The position numbers and the translations under genes were made by a program. Positions 22,460 to 31,746 of a stretch of DNA of 64,000 bases are shown here, one piece after another (positions within the stretch are counted from its first letter, which is position 1; each line of letters opens with the position of its first letter). The notes beneath the pieces were generated by a model. That model saw only the letters and a program-made list of their open reading frames with translations, was not told where the DNA came from and ran no database searches. The DNA comes from JAHEFT01 sp963700705 (GTDB taxonomy: Bacteria; Pseudomonadota; Gammaproteobacteria; Xanthomonadales; SZUA-36): positions 186,001 through 250,000 of the forward strand of contig CAVOYQ010000009.1 in NCBI GenBank assembly GCA_963700705.1, written 5' to 3'.

Positions 22460-25279
22460 ATGGACTACAAGGACACGATCAACCTGCCGAAAACGGAGTT
22501 TGCGATGAAAGCCAACCTGGCGAATCGCGAACCCGGAATGGTTAAGGCCTGGGAAGACTCCGGTCTCTACCAGAAAATCCAGCAGCACACCGCCGGGCGG
22601 CCCATGTGGATCCTGCACGACGGGCCTCCATACGCCAATGGCGATATTCACATGGGGCATGCAGTCAACAAGATCCTCAAGGACATGGTGGTCAAGTCCC
22701 GCCTGTTGGCCGGATTTCATTCCCCTTATGTGCCGGGTTGGGACTGCCATGGCTTGCCGATCGAACTGCAGGTGGAAAAAAAGGTCGGCAAAGTAGGCCA
22801 CAAGGTCGATGCCGTGACCTTCCGGCAAAAATGCCGGGAATACGCCGAACGCCAGATCGATCTGCAGAGAAACGGATTTCGCCGCATGGGGGTGCTGGGG
22901 GACTGGGACAATCCGTACACCACCAAGAGTTTCCTTTACGAGGCTGACATGATCCGCGCGCTGGCTTCGATCATTGAAGCCGGGCACCTGCAGCAGGGAG
23001 CCAAGCCGGTGAACTGGTGTTTTGATTGCGGTTCGGCGCTGGCCGAGGCCGAAATCGAATACCAGGACAAGACGTCGCCGGCGATCGACGTTTTCTTCCG
23101 GGCCGTTGACCCGGCCGCCTTGTTCGCCGCCTTCGGCGCCGGGGAAATTGAACGCGGAACGCCGGCATACCGATCTGGACCACGACGCCCTGGACCCTGC
23201 CGGCAAACGAAGCCGTCGCCCTGAACGCGGCACTCGAATATGTGCTGGTTTCCGGCGAAATCGGCGGCAAGCGGATGGCCCTGGTCCTGGCCAGTGATCT
23301 CGCGGAAACGGTTGTCGCGCGTATCGGGCTGGAACAGCGCCGGGACCTCGGTGTTGCGCCCGGCGCAGCGTTGGAACACCTGCGGCTGAAACACCCCTTC
23401 TATGAGAAAACCGTGCCGGTCATCCTCGGTGATCACGTGACCACCGAAGCCGGCACCGGCGCGGTTCACACCGCTCCGGGTCACGGCGAGGAAGATTTCG
23501 TGGTGGGTCGCGAATACGACCTGCCGGTCACCAATCCGGTAGGAGGTGACGGGCGCTACCTGGAAAATGTAGAGATTTTTGCCGGAGAGTGGGTCTGGGC
23601 CGCAAACGACCACGTCCTGGACGTTATGCGGGAAAATGGAACGCTCCTGTTTGTCGAGCCGTTTGAGCACAGCTATCCGCATTGCTGGAGACACAAGACA
23701 CCTACCGCTTTCCGGGTGACGCCCCAGTGGTTCATCAGCATGGACCAGGGCGGTTTGCGCCAACAGGCGCTTGCCGCCATCGGTTCGGTCAGCTGGATTC
23801 CTGGCTGGGGTGAAGATCGCATCCGGGGCATGGTGGAAAACCGGCCCGACTGGTGTATTTCCCGTCAGCGGACCTGGGGTGTGCCGATCACGCTGTTTGT
23901 TGACCGGCAATCAGGCGAACTGCATCCGGATACGCTCGCCCTGATGGAAAAAATTGCTGACCTGGTCGAAGTGCAGGGCGTCGATTGCTGGTACTCCGAC
24001 GAGATCTACGAGCGCCTGGGTGTCGACCCGGCGGCCTATGTGAAGGAAACCGATATCCTGGACGTCTGGTTTGATTCCGGCGTGTCGCATCACTGTGTGC
24101 TGGATGAGCGGGCTGAACTCGAAAGGCCGGCGCAGTTATACCTGGAAGGTTCCGACCAACACCGTGGCTGGTTCCAGTCTTCGCTGTTGACTTCGGTGGC
24201 GATGCATGGTGATGCACCTTACCAGCAAGTGCTCACCCATGGCTTCGTGGTCGATGCCGATGGCAGAAAAATGTCCAAATCACTGGGCAACGTCGCCTCG
24301 CCGCTGGCGGTGATGAACAGCCTCGGCGCAGACGTGATGCGTCTCTGGGTGGCTGCTGCCGATTATCGCGGTGAAATGAGCGTGTCCGATGAGATACTCA
24401 AGCGCGTGTCCGATGCCTACCGCCGCATCCGGAATACGGCGCGATTCCTGTTGGGCAACCTGGATGGCTTCACCCCGGACCAGGCGCTGAGCCCGGCCGA
24501 GATGTTGCCGCTGGACCGCTGGGCCGTTGACTGCGCGGCGCAACTCCAGGAGCAGGTAAAACAGGCTTACGACGAATACCTGTTCCTGCAGGTTTACCAG
24601 AAGGTTCATAATTTCTGCGCCTTTGACATGGGCGCGTTTTACCTGGACATCATCAAGGACAGGCTCTACACAACCGGGTACGACAGCCTTGCGCGTAGAT
24701 CAGCCCAGACGGCGATGTATCACATACTGGAAGCATTGATGCGATGGATTGCCCCGGTGTTGAGTTTTACCGCGGAAGAAATTCATCAGCACGTTCCCGG
24801 GCAACGCAGTGAAAGCGTTTTCTTCGAAACCTGGTACCAGGGATTGTTTGAAATGGACAATGCGGTATCAGGGCGCGAACGCTGGCGGCGCATCATCCAG
24901 GTAAGGAACGAAGTGAGCAAGTCCATCGAAAATGTGCGCCGGGATGGCAAGGCCGGTTCTTCTCTCGCGGTTGAAGTCGACCTGTGGGTGAGCGGAGCAC
25001 TACGGGAGGCGATCGATTCTTTGGGAGATGAATTGCGTTTTGTTTTGCTGACATCCGAAGCCCGGGTGGCCGACCGGGATGCCGCGCCTTCAACGGCTGA
25101 ATCGCATCCGGGTCGATGACGGTGAGTTGGCGCTCCTGGTGACGCCCTCGGAACACGAAAAATGCGTTCGCTGCTGGCACTACCGGGAAGACGTGGGTTC
25201 AGACCCGGAGCATCCGGAGCTTTGTGGCCGTTGTATCGAAAACGTCAGCGGGAAGGCGGAAATACGCCGTGTGGCGTGA
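22460..25279 (+). CDS. ileS: isoleucyl-tRNA synthetase (two frame breaks)
   Basis: About 939 residues after repair (E. coli 938). The class I signature His-Met-Gly-His follows Pro-Pro-Tyr-Ala-Asn-Gly-Asp-Ile, and the second is Lys-Met-Ser-Lys-Ser. The editing domain has Trp-Thr-Thr-Thr-Pro-Trp-Thr, and the C-terminal zinc finger is Cys-Val-Arg-Cys-Trp-His...Cys-Gly-Arg-Cys. One base is missing near 23166 (the editing motif continues in another frame), and one base is extra near 25090 (TTC to TC restores the join to the zinc finger). Being essential and unique here, it must be intact in the cell. Frames: 22460-23166, then to about 25089, then to 25279. Confidence 0.92.
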
Positions 25280-25815
25280 GCATTTCCATGCTGGATGATC
25301 CCAAAAAACTCGACAAACGCGGGGCTTTCCCGCCATACCCGTGGGTCTGGCTCGGGCTCACCGCGCTGGTTATTCTGTTCGACTGGCACAGCAAGGCGCT
25401 GGTCACCAATTCGCTGGAGTTGTATCGGCCGGTCGAAGTGTTTTCATGGCTCAACATCACACTGGCGCACAACTACGGAGCGGCGTTCAGTTTTCTGAGC
25501 GACGCCGGCGGCTGGCAACGCTGGTTTTTCGTTGTCCTGGCGTCCGGGGTCAGCGGGGTCATACTGGTTTGGCTGCTGAGACTGCCAAGGCGTGAGTGGC
25601 TCACGGGGCTGGGACTCGCCCTGATCCTCGGCGGGGCGATCGGCAACCTGGTCGACCGTATCCGCCTGGGTTACGTGGTCGATTTTATCGATGTTTACTA
25701 CCAGGATTGGCATTATCCGGCCTTCAATGTCGCGGATTCCGCCATTACCTGCGGGGTTATATTGCTGCTGGTCGATGTCGTGCTGATCAGCAGGCACAGG
25801 GCGGCACAGGACTGA
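25276..25815 (+). CDS. lspA: lipoprotein signal peptidase
   Basis: About 179 residues. Aspartic protease of the inner membrane that cleaves prolipoproteins after lipid modification. Four hydrophobic helices, with catalytic Asp residues in Gly-Asn-Leu-Val-Asp-Arg-Ile-Arg and Phe-Asn-Val-Ala-Asp-Ser-Ala-Ile. Ala-His-Asn-Tyr-Gly-Ala-Ala-Phe-Ser-Phe-Leu and Gly-Gly-Trp-Gln-Arg-Trp-Phe-Phe are also family hallmarks. The GTG at 25276 overlaps the ileS stop (GTGA); the ATG at 25288 would remove four residues and is equally acceptable. It overlaps ispH by one base (TGATG). Confidence 0.95.
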   Translation: MSISMLDDPKKLDKRGAFPPYPWVWLGLTALVILFDWHSKALVTNSLELYRPVEVFSWLNITLAHNYGAAFSFLSDAGGWQRWFFVVLASGVSGVILVWLLRLPRREWLTGLGLALILGGAIGNLVDRIRLGYVVDFIDVYYQDWHYPAFNVADSAITCGVILLLVDVVLISRHRAAQD

Positions 25816-26774
25816 TGGACATCCTGCTGGCGAACCCGAGGGGATTTTGTGCGGGTGTGGACCGCGCGATTGAAATCGTCGAGCGCGCATTGCAGTTGTT
25901 TGGCGCCCCGATCTATGTGCGCCACGAAGTCGTGCACAATCGTTTCGTCGTCGATCGCCTCGCGCATGCCGGTGCGGTATTCGTTGATGAGTTGGACCAG
26001 GTCCCGGACAACTCAACGGTGATATTCAGCGCCCACGGTGTTTCCAAGGCTGTTCGCAACGAAGGCCGCAGCCGGGGATTACAGGTTTTTGATGCGACCT
26101 GCCCACTGGTGACCAAGGTACACATGGAGGTCGCCCGTCACTGCAAGGCCGGCCGGGACGTCGTTTTGATCGGACACGCCGGGCACCCGGAGGTCGAAGG
26201 AACGCTGGGCCAGTGGCTGAAAAAGCCGCCCCGGGATAACCAGATCTTCCTGGTGGAAAATCCGGAAGACGTCCAGGCACTGGAAGTGAATTACCCGGAA
26301 AATCTCGCCTATGTAACCCAGACCACGCTTTCGGTGGATGATACGCAGGCCGTGATCGCGGCGCTGCAGCGGAAGTTTCCTGAAATTTCCGGGCCAAAGC
26401 ACGATGACATCTGCTATGCCACCCAAAACCGGCAGGATGCCGTCAAGGACCTCGCCCCCAAAGTAGGGCTCATGCTGGTTGTTGGTTCTGTCAACAGTTC
26501 CAATTCGAACCGGTTGCGTGAACTTGCTGAAAAAGCCGGAACCAGGGCTTTTTTGGTAGACGGCGCCGAAGACGTCAGGGAAGAATGGCTTTCCGGGATT
26601 TCAGCCGTGGGCGTAACGGCAGGGGCTTCTGCGCCGGAAAGCCTGGTGCAGGGCGTGATCTACCGCCTCAGGCAGTCCGGTGGTGTAACCGCTGAAGAAG
26701 TCACCGGAATACCGGAAACGATCGAGTTTGCCCTGCCCAGGGAACTGCGGATCAAGATCAAAAGCAGCGACTGA
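25815..26774 (+). CDS. ispH: 4-hydroxy-3-methylbut-2-enyl diphosphate reductase
   Basis: 319 residues. The last step of the MEP isoprenoid pathway, producing IPP and DMAPP with a [4Fe-4S] cluster. The three cluster cysteines are visible in Arg-Gly-Phe-Cys-Ala-Gly (Cys12 in family numbering), Asp-Ala-Thr-Cys-Pro-Leu-Val and the later Asp-Ile-Cys-Tyr-Ala-Thr-Gln-Asn-Arg-Gln. Also seen: His-Glu-Val-Val-His-Asn and Gly-Ser-Val-Asn-Ser-Ser-Asn-Ser-Asn-Arg-Leu. The ATG overlaps the lspA stop; longer in-frame starts lie inside lspA and are rejected. It is convergent with the pil operon, one base from pilE. Confidence 0.97.
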   Translation: MDILLANPRGFCAGVDRAIEIVERALQLFGAPIYVRHEVVHNRFVVDRLAHAGAVFVDELDQVPDNSTVIFSAHGVSKAVRNEGRSRGLQVFDATCPLVTKVHMEVARHCKAGRDVVLIGHAGHPEVEGTLGQWLKKPPRDNQIFLVENPEDVQALEVNYPENLAYVTQTTLSVDDTQAVIAALQRKFPEISGPKHDDICYATQNRQDAVKDLAPKVGLMLVVGSVNSSNSNRLRELAEKAGTRAFLVDGAEDVREEWLSGISAVGVTAGASAPESLVQGVIYRLRQSGGVTAEEVTGIPETIEFALPRELRIKIKSSD

Positions 26775-26775
26775 T

Positions 26776-27207
26776 TTACCTGCCGCCCCAGCACGCAGAC
26801 AGGGTTCCGCTCCCGGAGGTGATTCCCCTCGCGCCGGTGTGGTCCAGGCTCAGCGTGCCACAATCATCGCCTTCGATGTTGCCCGGCTCTGCCGTGACAG
26901 CAAACCCGGAAGAAGACGGAATTCCTGTTGACTGGAGCCGTAAGTTGTAGCTGGTGTGACTCATGCCATCCAGGCATTGTGTCGTGTCGTAGAAACCGGT
27001 ATTCGCCCTGATCCGCTCCTGGCATTCCGCGATGGCCAACATCAGCCGTATCGCTTCCGCCCGTTCCGCGCGTTGCACGTATTGCCGGTAAGAGGGGACG
27101 GCAATCGTCAGTAATACGGCTATCAAGGCCAGCACGACCACCAGTTCCAGCAGCGAAAATCCCCGGGAAGTGCCAGCGGGATTACCTGCTACCTTCTTTG
27201 CCGCCAT
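26776..27207 (-). CDS. pilE: type IV pilus minor pilin, PilE family
   Basis: 143 residues. The prepilin leader is Met...Ser-Arg-Gly (residue 16) followed by Phe-Ser-Leu-Leu-Glu with Glu at +5 and a hydrophobic helix, so PilD should process it. Ser-Tyr-Arg-Gln-Tyr-Val-Gln-Arg-Ala-Glu-Arg-Ala-Glu-Ala follows, typical of PilE-like minor pilins. A C-terminal pair of Cys (Asp-Cys-Gly...Ser-Ala-Cys-Trp) can form the D-loop disulfide. It overlaps pilX by 19 bases and is the last gene of pilVWXE. In pseudomonads and xanthomonads pilY1 stands between pilX and pilE, but here it is missing. Confidence 0.88.
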   Translation of the reverse strand: MAAKKVAGNPAGTSRGFSLLELVVVLALIAVLLTIAVPSYRQYVQRAERAEAIRLMLAIAECQERIRANTGFYDTTQCLDGMSHTSYNLRLQSTGIPSSSGFAVTAEPGNIEGDDCGTLSLDHTGARGITSGSGTLSACWGGR

Positions 27208-27839
27208 GACAACCTCCCGCAGTCATAGCGGTTTTCAAATTGCCGGCAAAAAGCCGTGCCCGGGTCCGTTGGAGGGTATGGCCCTGCCTGGAAGTCCCCG
27301 TCCCATGGCCGGGCAGCAATCAACTCGATGACAGCGACGCTCTGCGCATTCCTTCCGGTTCCCCGGCTCAGGACGCGGTAGTAACCCAGGCCTTCCGCCC
27401 GGTTTACATCCCGGGAATCTCCGGTAACGCTGTAGTGAATTTCCTCGAGCATCCAGCGGGCCGGTTCGGCACCCGCGTCGGGTGTGGCGAGGGTCTCAGC
27501 GGTTTGTACGTTGTATCCCGTGACATAAGCGTTGTCGCGCCACCATTGGGCACTTTCAAATTCGGGACGGGCGGGTAGTTCTCCGGGATTGTGGATTCCG
27601 ATCGGAAGCAGGCAACCGGTTTGGCAGCCGCTCTGCCGCTCACCAACGGCACGGCTATTCAGCCAGGCCACCGCATAACTGGCGGCAATCGAAGCGTTTT
27701 GCAGGGCCAGGGCATTCTCCTCGAAATTTATCGACATATTACGCTGCAATACCGTCCCGGAAGCGGCGCTCAGGGCCAGCAGGCTGACTGCGGCAAGCAG
27801 GACCAACCCGGCAAATAATGCGATACCCCGGTTTTTCAA
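27189..27839 (-). CDS. pilX: type IV pilus assembly protein PilX
   Basis: 216 residues from a TTG that overlaps the pilW stop by 4 bases (TTGA). The N-terminus Lys-Asn-Arg-Gly-Ile-Ala-Leu-Phe-Ala-Gly-Leu-Val-Leu-Leu is the PilX_N motif, a hydrophobic helix without the usual Glu at +5. It is followed by Leu-Gln-Arg-Asn-Met-Ser. The rest carries several Cys. PilX belongs to the minor-pilin tip complex that primes pilus assembly. The upstream in-frame extension lies inside pilW and has no hydrophobic start, so it is rejected. Confidence 0.82.
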   Translation of the reverse strand: MKNRGIALFAGLVLLAAVSLLALSAASGTVLQRNMSINFEENALALQNASIAASYAVAWLNSRAVGERQSGCQTGCLLPIGIHNPGELPARPEFESAQWWRDNAYVTGYNVQTAETLATPDAGAEPARWMLEEIHYSVTGDSRDVNRAEGLGYYRVLSRGTGRNAQSVAVIELIAARPWDGDFQAGPYPPTDPGTAFCRQFENRYDCGRLSWRQRR

Positions 27840-28600
27840 AGAGCCCGCCCTCCGATGAAGGACGTGAACTCCGAAACCCGTCGCAGCTTTCCATCGGCCG
27901 GCAGGTCCAGCGTCGAGTCCAGCACGGTGTAGCTTTGAGAAACCGCCTCCACGACACCATCCGGGCTCGCGAGCAGCACGCCGACACGCAAGCCGGGAAT
28001 GTTTCGGGCATCGTCCCATTCACCAGCCCTGACCCACGTTTCAATGTCGCCGTCCTGGTCTGAATCCTGGCCATACAGCACCTGGAAAGATTCAATATCA
28101 TTGATGAAGCCCTGGCGCCGGACCTGGGTCGTCATTTCAGCCAGTGAAGGCCCGTAACGGCATTGATGGGTCAGGCTTTTGTCCGAGTTGATGTCGAACA
28201 CCGATTCCCTGATGAAAAAGAGTGGATTGCCCGATGCATCCTCGATCGGGTTCCGGTTGTCGAAACAGTTCAGGTCAGACCAGTCGCGAACCGCCAGGCG
28301 GTCGCCGGCTGCAGAAACATTGTCCAGCGAGATGTCCGCGACCCCAAGGGCAGGGAACTGCGCGTTCCAGGGTTGAGGATTAAAGCCCGCCCTGTGGACC
28401 ACGCGGGACAAAGTGTTGAAGACCAGCCTGGCGTTTTCCTGCAGCTGCGCCTGGTTTCTTTGCAACCGGGTTGACGAACTGGCCGCCGCGGCAATCTGCA
28501 CCAGGCCCAGGACCAGCAGCGCTGCAAGAGCCAGCGCGATCACCAGTTCCATCAGCGCCATACCTGGCACGGCCGCCTTGTTCGAAGAGGTCGCTACCAC
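27836..28600 (-). CDS. pilW: type IV pilus minor pilin PilW
   Basis: 254 residues. Prepilin cleavage motif Val-Pro-Gly (13) / Met-Ala-Leu-Met-Glu with Glu at +5, then a long Ala/Leu helix. Downstream Leu-Gln-Glu-Asn-Ala-Arg-Leu-Val-Phe-Asn-Thr-Leu-Ser-Arg is the usual PilW continuation. Several Cys and Asp-rich segments (Asp-Ser-Asp-Gln-Asp-Gly-Asp) suggest a possible calcium-type loop, which is inference. It overlaps pilV by 7 bases upstream and pilX by 4 bases downstream. Confidence 0.87.
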   Translation of the reverse strand: MVATSSNKAAVPGMALMELVIALALAALLVLGLVQIAAAASSSTRLQRNQAQLQENARLVFNTLSRVVHRAGFNPQPWNAQFPALGVADISLDNVSAAGDRLAVRDWSDLNCFDNRNPIEDASGNPLFFIRESVFDINSDKSLTHQCRYGPSLAEMTTQVRRQGFINDIESFQVLYGQDSDQDGDIETWVRAGEWDDARNIPGLRVGVLLASPDGVVEAVSQSYTVLDSTLDLPADGKLRRVSEFTSFIGGRAL

Positions 28601-29100
28601 GGCAGTCTGGACACCACCCGCCTTTGCCCGCCGTCGTCCGCATTTTCGTGACGCAACTCGGTCCAGAAAACCTTGATAACCAGGGCGCCGTTGCCGTCAC
28701 AGGACGGATCTGAAGCATTGCCGTCGTCGGGCGTGCTGTCACGGCAGACCAGGCCATTGGCGCCGGGTACTTCCCGGGCCAGGTGCCTTTGCCAGGCCTG
28801 AATACTGTCAGCAGCAATGGCTTCATCCGGGCAAATATCGGCATCGCAGTCAGGCGCAGCAGCGCCGGGAGGGTCGATATAGTGGCCGAAAGCGTCGGAC
28901 TGCATGGCGATCAGCTCGGCCAGGGAATAAGCCTGGGTGGTGGCCGCCGTGCGATGACTGGCTTCGGCCGTGCCTTGAACCGAAGCAAGCATCATCATGG
29001 AGAGGCTCCCGAGGCCCATCGAAAACACGGCGGTTGCGACCGCCACTTCGATCATGGAAAAACCGGTTTGTATTCCGCGTTTGTGTTGGTTCATCGTCAA
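28594..29100 (-). CDS. pilV: type IV pilus modification protein PilV
   Basis: 168 residues. Prepilin motif Gln-Thr-Gly (13) / Phe-Ser-Met-Ile-Glu-Val with Glu at +5 and the helix Ala-Val-Ala-Thr-Ala-Val-Phe-Ser-Met-Gly-Leu-Gly-Ser-Leu, which is characteristic of PilV. The C-terminal half has Cys residues in Pro-Asp-Cys-Asp-Ala-Asp-Ile-Cys and ends with a Trp-rich beta strand. First gene of the pilVWXE operon; a second ATG (29094) is two codons in. The two FimT-like genes that usually precede it are found instead at about 54 kb. Confidence 0.85.
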   Translation of the reverse strand: MTMNQHKRGIQTGFSMIEVAVATAVFSMGLGSLSMMMLASVQGTAEASHRTAATTQAYSLAELIAMQSDAFGHYIDPPGAAAPDCDADICPDEAIAADSIQAWQRHLAREVPGANGLVCRDSTPDDGNASDPSCDGNGALVIKVFWTELRHENADDGGQRRVVSRLPW

Positions 29101-29262
29101 ATCTCCGAGGCCACGTCCAGAACTGTATTTTCGCGGTGTGTGGGTTTTCCGGGAATCGGACAGGCGCCAGAACTCCTGTCAGAATGTGTCCTGGCAGGGG
29201 TAAGAATTCAGATCGGTATTGTGTCAATTGAGGGTTTTGAATATACTGGCCGCCCTCCAAGT

Positions 29263-29338
<76 letters not shown>

Positions 29339-29407
29339 TTTTTTCCGCCGCGGCCATCAAAGGCCGCTGTTTACAATCCTCGAATAACTAGCCCGGCCAT
29401 AAACCAG

Positions 29408-31585
29408 TCATTCTTGACCGTCGTCCTGGTTTTTGTCCTCTTCCGTTTCCGTTTCCTTGGTCTTGTCTTTTTTACGCAGCAAGCCGGACAACACGCTCTT
29501 GGCCGTTTCTTCGAGCGGTTTTTTCGACGAACCCTCTTCCTGCCCGGCTTCGGTAGAATCCGCCTCAGCGGTATCGGCCTGGTCCTCTGTCGATCCCAAC
29601 CCGATCTTTTTCAGGATCAGATCCGTGGCCTCGCCTTTCAACAGGTTGCCCCAATCCACCGATAGTGAGGGTGCATCGAGCGGGCCGCTGATTTTGAAGG
29701 GCAGGCTCTTGCCTTTGAGTCCCGACGCCAGGGGGTCCTCGGCCAGTTCGGGCGCATTACGGATTTCCGCGACCAGGCCGAGGTCAATCTGCGACTGCCC
29801 CAGGTCAATCGCGCCATTACCGCGGAAGGTCAGGAAGGGCAGTTCTCCGATCAACTCCCTGGTCGTGACCACGCCGCCTTCTACGTTGCCGGCCACCTGC
29901 ATACGCGAGAACACGGTCCGTTTCGGTTCCGGTTCAGGTGCGGGAAGGCCCTTGTACAAGGCCATGCCACGGCGGATTTCGTACCAGATGTTGATGCCTT
30001 CCAGGGCGCCCTCGGTGAGTGTCAACCCCAGATCGCCCTGCAGGCTGCCGAGCACTTCATCGCTGGTATTTCCGCGGCCGGACAGACGAACATGGCCCTT
30101 GGCCTCGCCGGACAGGGATTCACTCTCGACCAGGTCCGCAACCAATCGCTGAAAGGAGATCGCGTCGATCTTTTCGTCCAGCGACAATACCGGAACCGCG
30201 CCCGCGCCATCCAGGACAACATCTCCGGTGTAGCTTCCGCCATAAAACCCGGCTTCCAGGGGGTGCAGCCGCAAACGGCCGCCCGTGAGGGCGACACCGA
30301 CCCGGGCGTCACTGAATTCAAGGCCCGCCATTTTCAACGAACCCACCTGCAGGTCACCCTGAACTTCCAGGTCCCGGAGTTCATCTTTAGGCATCGCGAT
30401 GTCTTCGCTTGCCCCAGCGGCTTCGCCGTCAGCCGGTTCCATGTAGCGGTCCAGGTCAATTTCATCGACTGCGAGGCTGAAGCCGACTTTTGGCCGGTCG
30501 AAATTCGCCACGCTCAACTGGCCTGTGATCCGGCTCTGGTCGAGTTGCAGTTCAAAACCCTGCAGGGTCAATTGCGTGCTGCTGCCGGACAGTTCCGCGT
30601 TGAACTCCGCACGTTGCAGCACTTCCGGATCGGTAGTCGCCGGGGGCTCCATCGACAGCGCCTGCATCAGTTTTACCGGGGAAAATTCAGCGATATTGAG
30701 CCTGCCATTAAATACCGGCCCGTCCAGTATTTTGTCCACCGACAGGGTACCGTCAGCACGAATATTGGCCAGTTCACCGGTGTATTCCGGCAGACGCAGA
30801 GTTTGCGCAGCGAGATCCAGTTCAAGCAGCGGGGCAAGAATATGGATCGATTGTTTTTGGCCTTCAAGATCCAGGTTGACGGTGAGGTCGACGTTATCCA
30901 GCGTGTATCGTTCCGCCTGCAGGTCGATGGCGGCAACGGCCATCAGTTCAACATCCACGCGGCTGCCGCCCGTCACGTCCTCGAAGGACGACAGGAGCGC
31001 CAGGGGCACGGGTTTGCCATCGCCCAGTGCGCCGGTTTTCAGTGAGAAACCGCCCAGCCGGTAGTGCTCGCCGGATTTATTGTCCCTGTATTCAATATTC
31101 GCATCACGAATATTCAGGCCGGCCACCCGCTTGCTGGAAAACATGCCGGGTCCCTTGTCCGGGTCTTCCGGCGGTGTTTCCGCCGAGGCCAGGTCGTCCC
31201 AGTTGTTTTGGCCTTTCTTGTTGACCTCGAGCGACAATTGCAGATTTTCCAGCGTGACCTCGTCGACCGAGATCTGTTTGTGCAACAGCGGCATCAGCGC
31301 CACACCAATCCGGGCCCTGCCTATTTGCGCCTGGTCCTGGTCGCTGAAGCCCGGGGCGTTGCCCAGGGCAAGGTCATTCACTTCGATGGCCAGCCATGGA
31401 AATACCGAGAAATCCAGATCGCCATTGATGGTCAGTGTCCGCCCGGTCCGGTCATGCACCTCTGCTGAAATGGCTTCTTTCAGATCATCCTTGTCGTAAA
31501 AATAAGGCAGTAAAAAACCGGCCAGCACGATCAACAGGACCAGCGCAACTACCAGCCCCAAAAGGATCTTGAGAAATTTTTTCAC
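29408..31585 (-). CDS. AsmA family protein
   Basis: About 725 residues from a GTG (Lys-Lys-Phe-Leu-Lys-Ile-Leu-Leu-Gly-Leu). One N-terminal membrane helix is followed by the AsmA opening Thr-Gly-Arg-Thr-Leu-Thr-Ile-Asn-Gly-Asp-Leu-Asp-Phe-Ser-Val-Phe-Pro-Trp-Leu. It then continues as long beta-rich repeats in the periplasm, with an acidic/Lys-rich low-complexity tail. AsmA-like proteins resemble bridge-type lipid carriers (YhdP, TamB) and affect outer-membrane phospholipid and LPS balance. An AGGAG precedes the GTG by 9 bases. An in-frame start at 31633 would add 16 hydrophilic residues with no family match. Confidence 0.88.
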   Translation of the reverse strand: MKKFLKILLGLVVALVLLIVLAGFLLPYFYDKDDLKEAISAEVHDRTGRTLTINGDLDFSVFPWLAIEVNDLALGNAPGFSDQDQAQIGRARIGVALMPLLHKQISVDEVTLENLQLSLEVNKKGQNNWDDLASAETPPEDPDKGPGMFSSKRVAGLNIRDANIEYRDNKSGEHYRLGGFSLKTGALGDGKPVPLALLSSFEDVTGGSRVDVELMAVAAIDLQAERYTLDNVDLTVNLDLEGQKQSIHILAPLLELDLAAQTLRLPEYTGELANIRADGTLSVDKILDGPVFNGRLNIAEFSPVKLMQALSMEPPATTDPEVLQRAEFNAELSGSSTQLTLQGFELQLDQSRITGQLSVANFDRPKVGFSLAVDEIDLDRYMEPADGEAAGASEDIAMPKDELRDLEVQGDLQVGSLKMAGLEFSDARVGVALTGGRLRLHPLEAGFYGGSYTGDVVLDGAGAVPVLSLDEKIDAISFQRLVADLVESESLSGEAKGHVRLSGRGNTSDEVLGSLQGDLGLTLTEGALEGINIWYEIRRGMALYKGLPAPEPEPKRTVFSRMQVAGNVEGGVVTTRELIGELPFLTFRGNGAIDLGQSQIDLGLVAEIRNAPELAEDPLASGLKGKSLPFKISGPLDAPSLSVDWGNLLKGEATDLILKKIGLGSTEDQADTAEADSTEAGQEEGSSKKPLEETAKSVLSGLLRKKDKTKETETEEDKNQDDGQE

Positions 31586-31746
31586 GGAACAGTACTCCTG
31601 GCGGCGATCTACCCATTTTATCTGATGAAACACGACCTGGGTCAGGTAGTTTGCTTACCGCAGGGTGATCAATTTGTTAAAATCGCTTCCTTTGTTTTCG
31701 GTCGTGGCCGGAAACCCGACCCTGAACACCATCGGAGTACTCTGCA

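Noticed and set aside
29350..29367. GCGGCC-atcaaa-GGCCGC hairpin after tRNA-Thr as a terminator
   Set aside because: The stem is short and followed by only three T after a mixed sequence; too weak to list.
30092..31045. 317-codon plus-strand frame
   Set aside because: Shadow of the AsmA-family gene on the other strand; no motif and no ribosome site.
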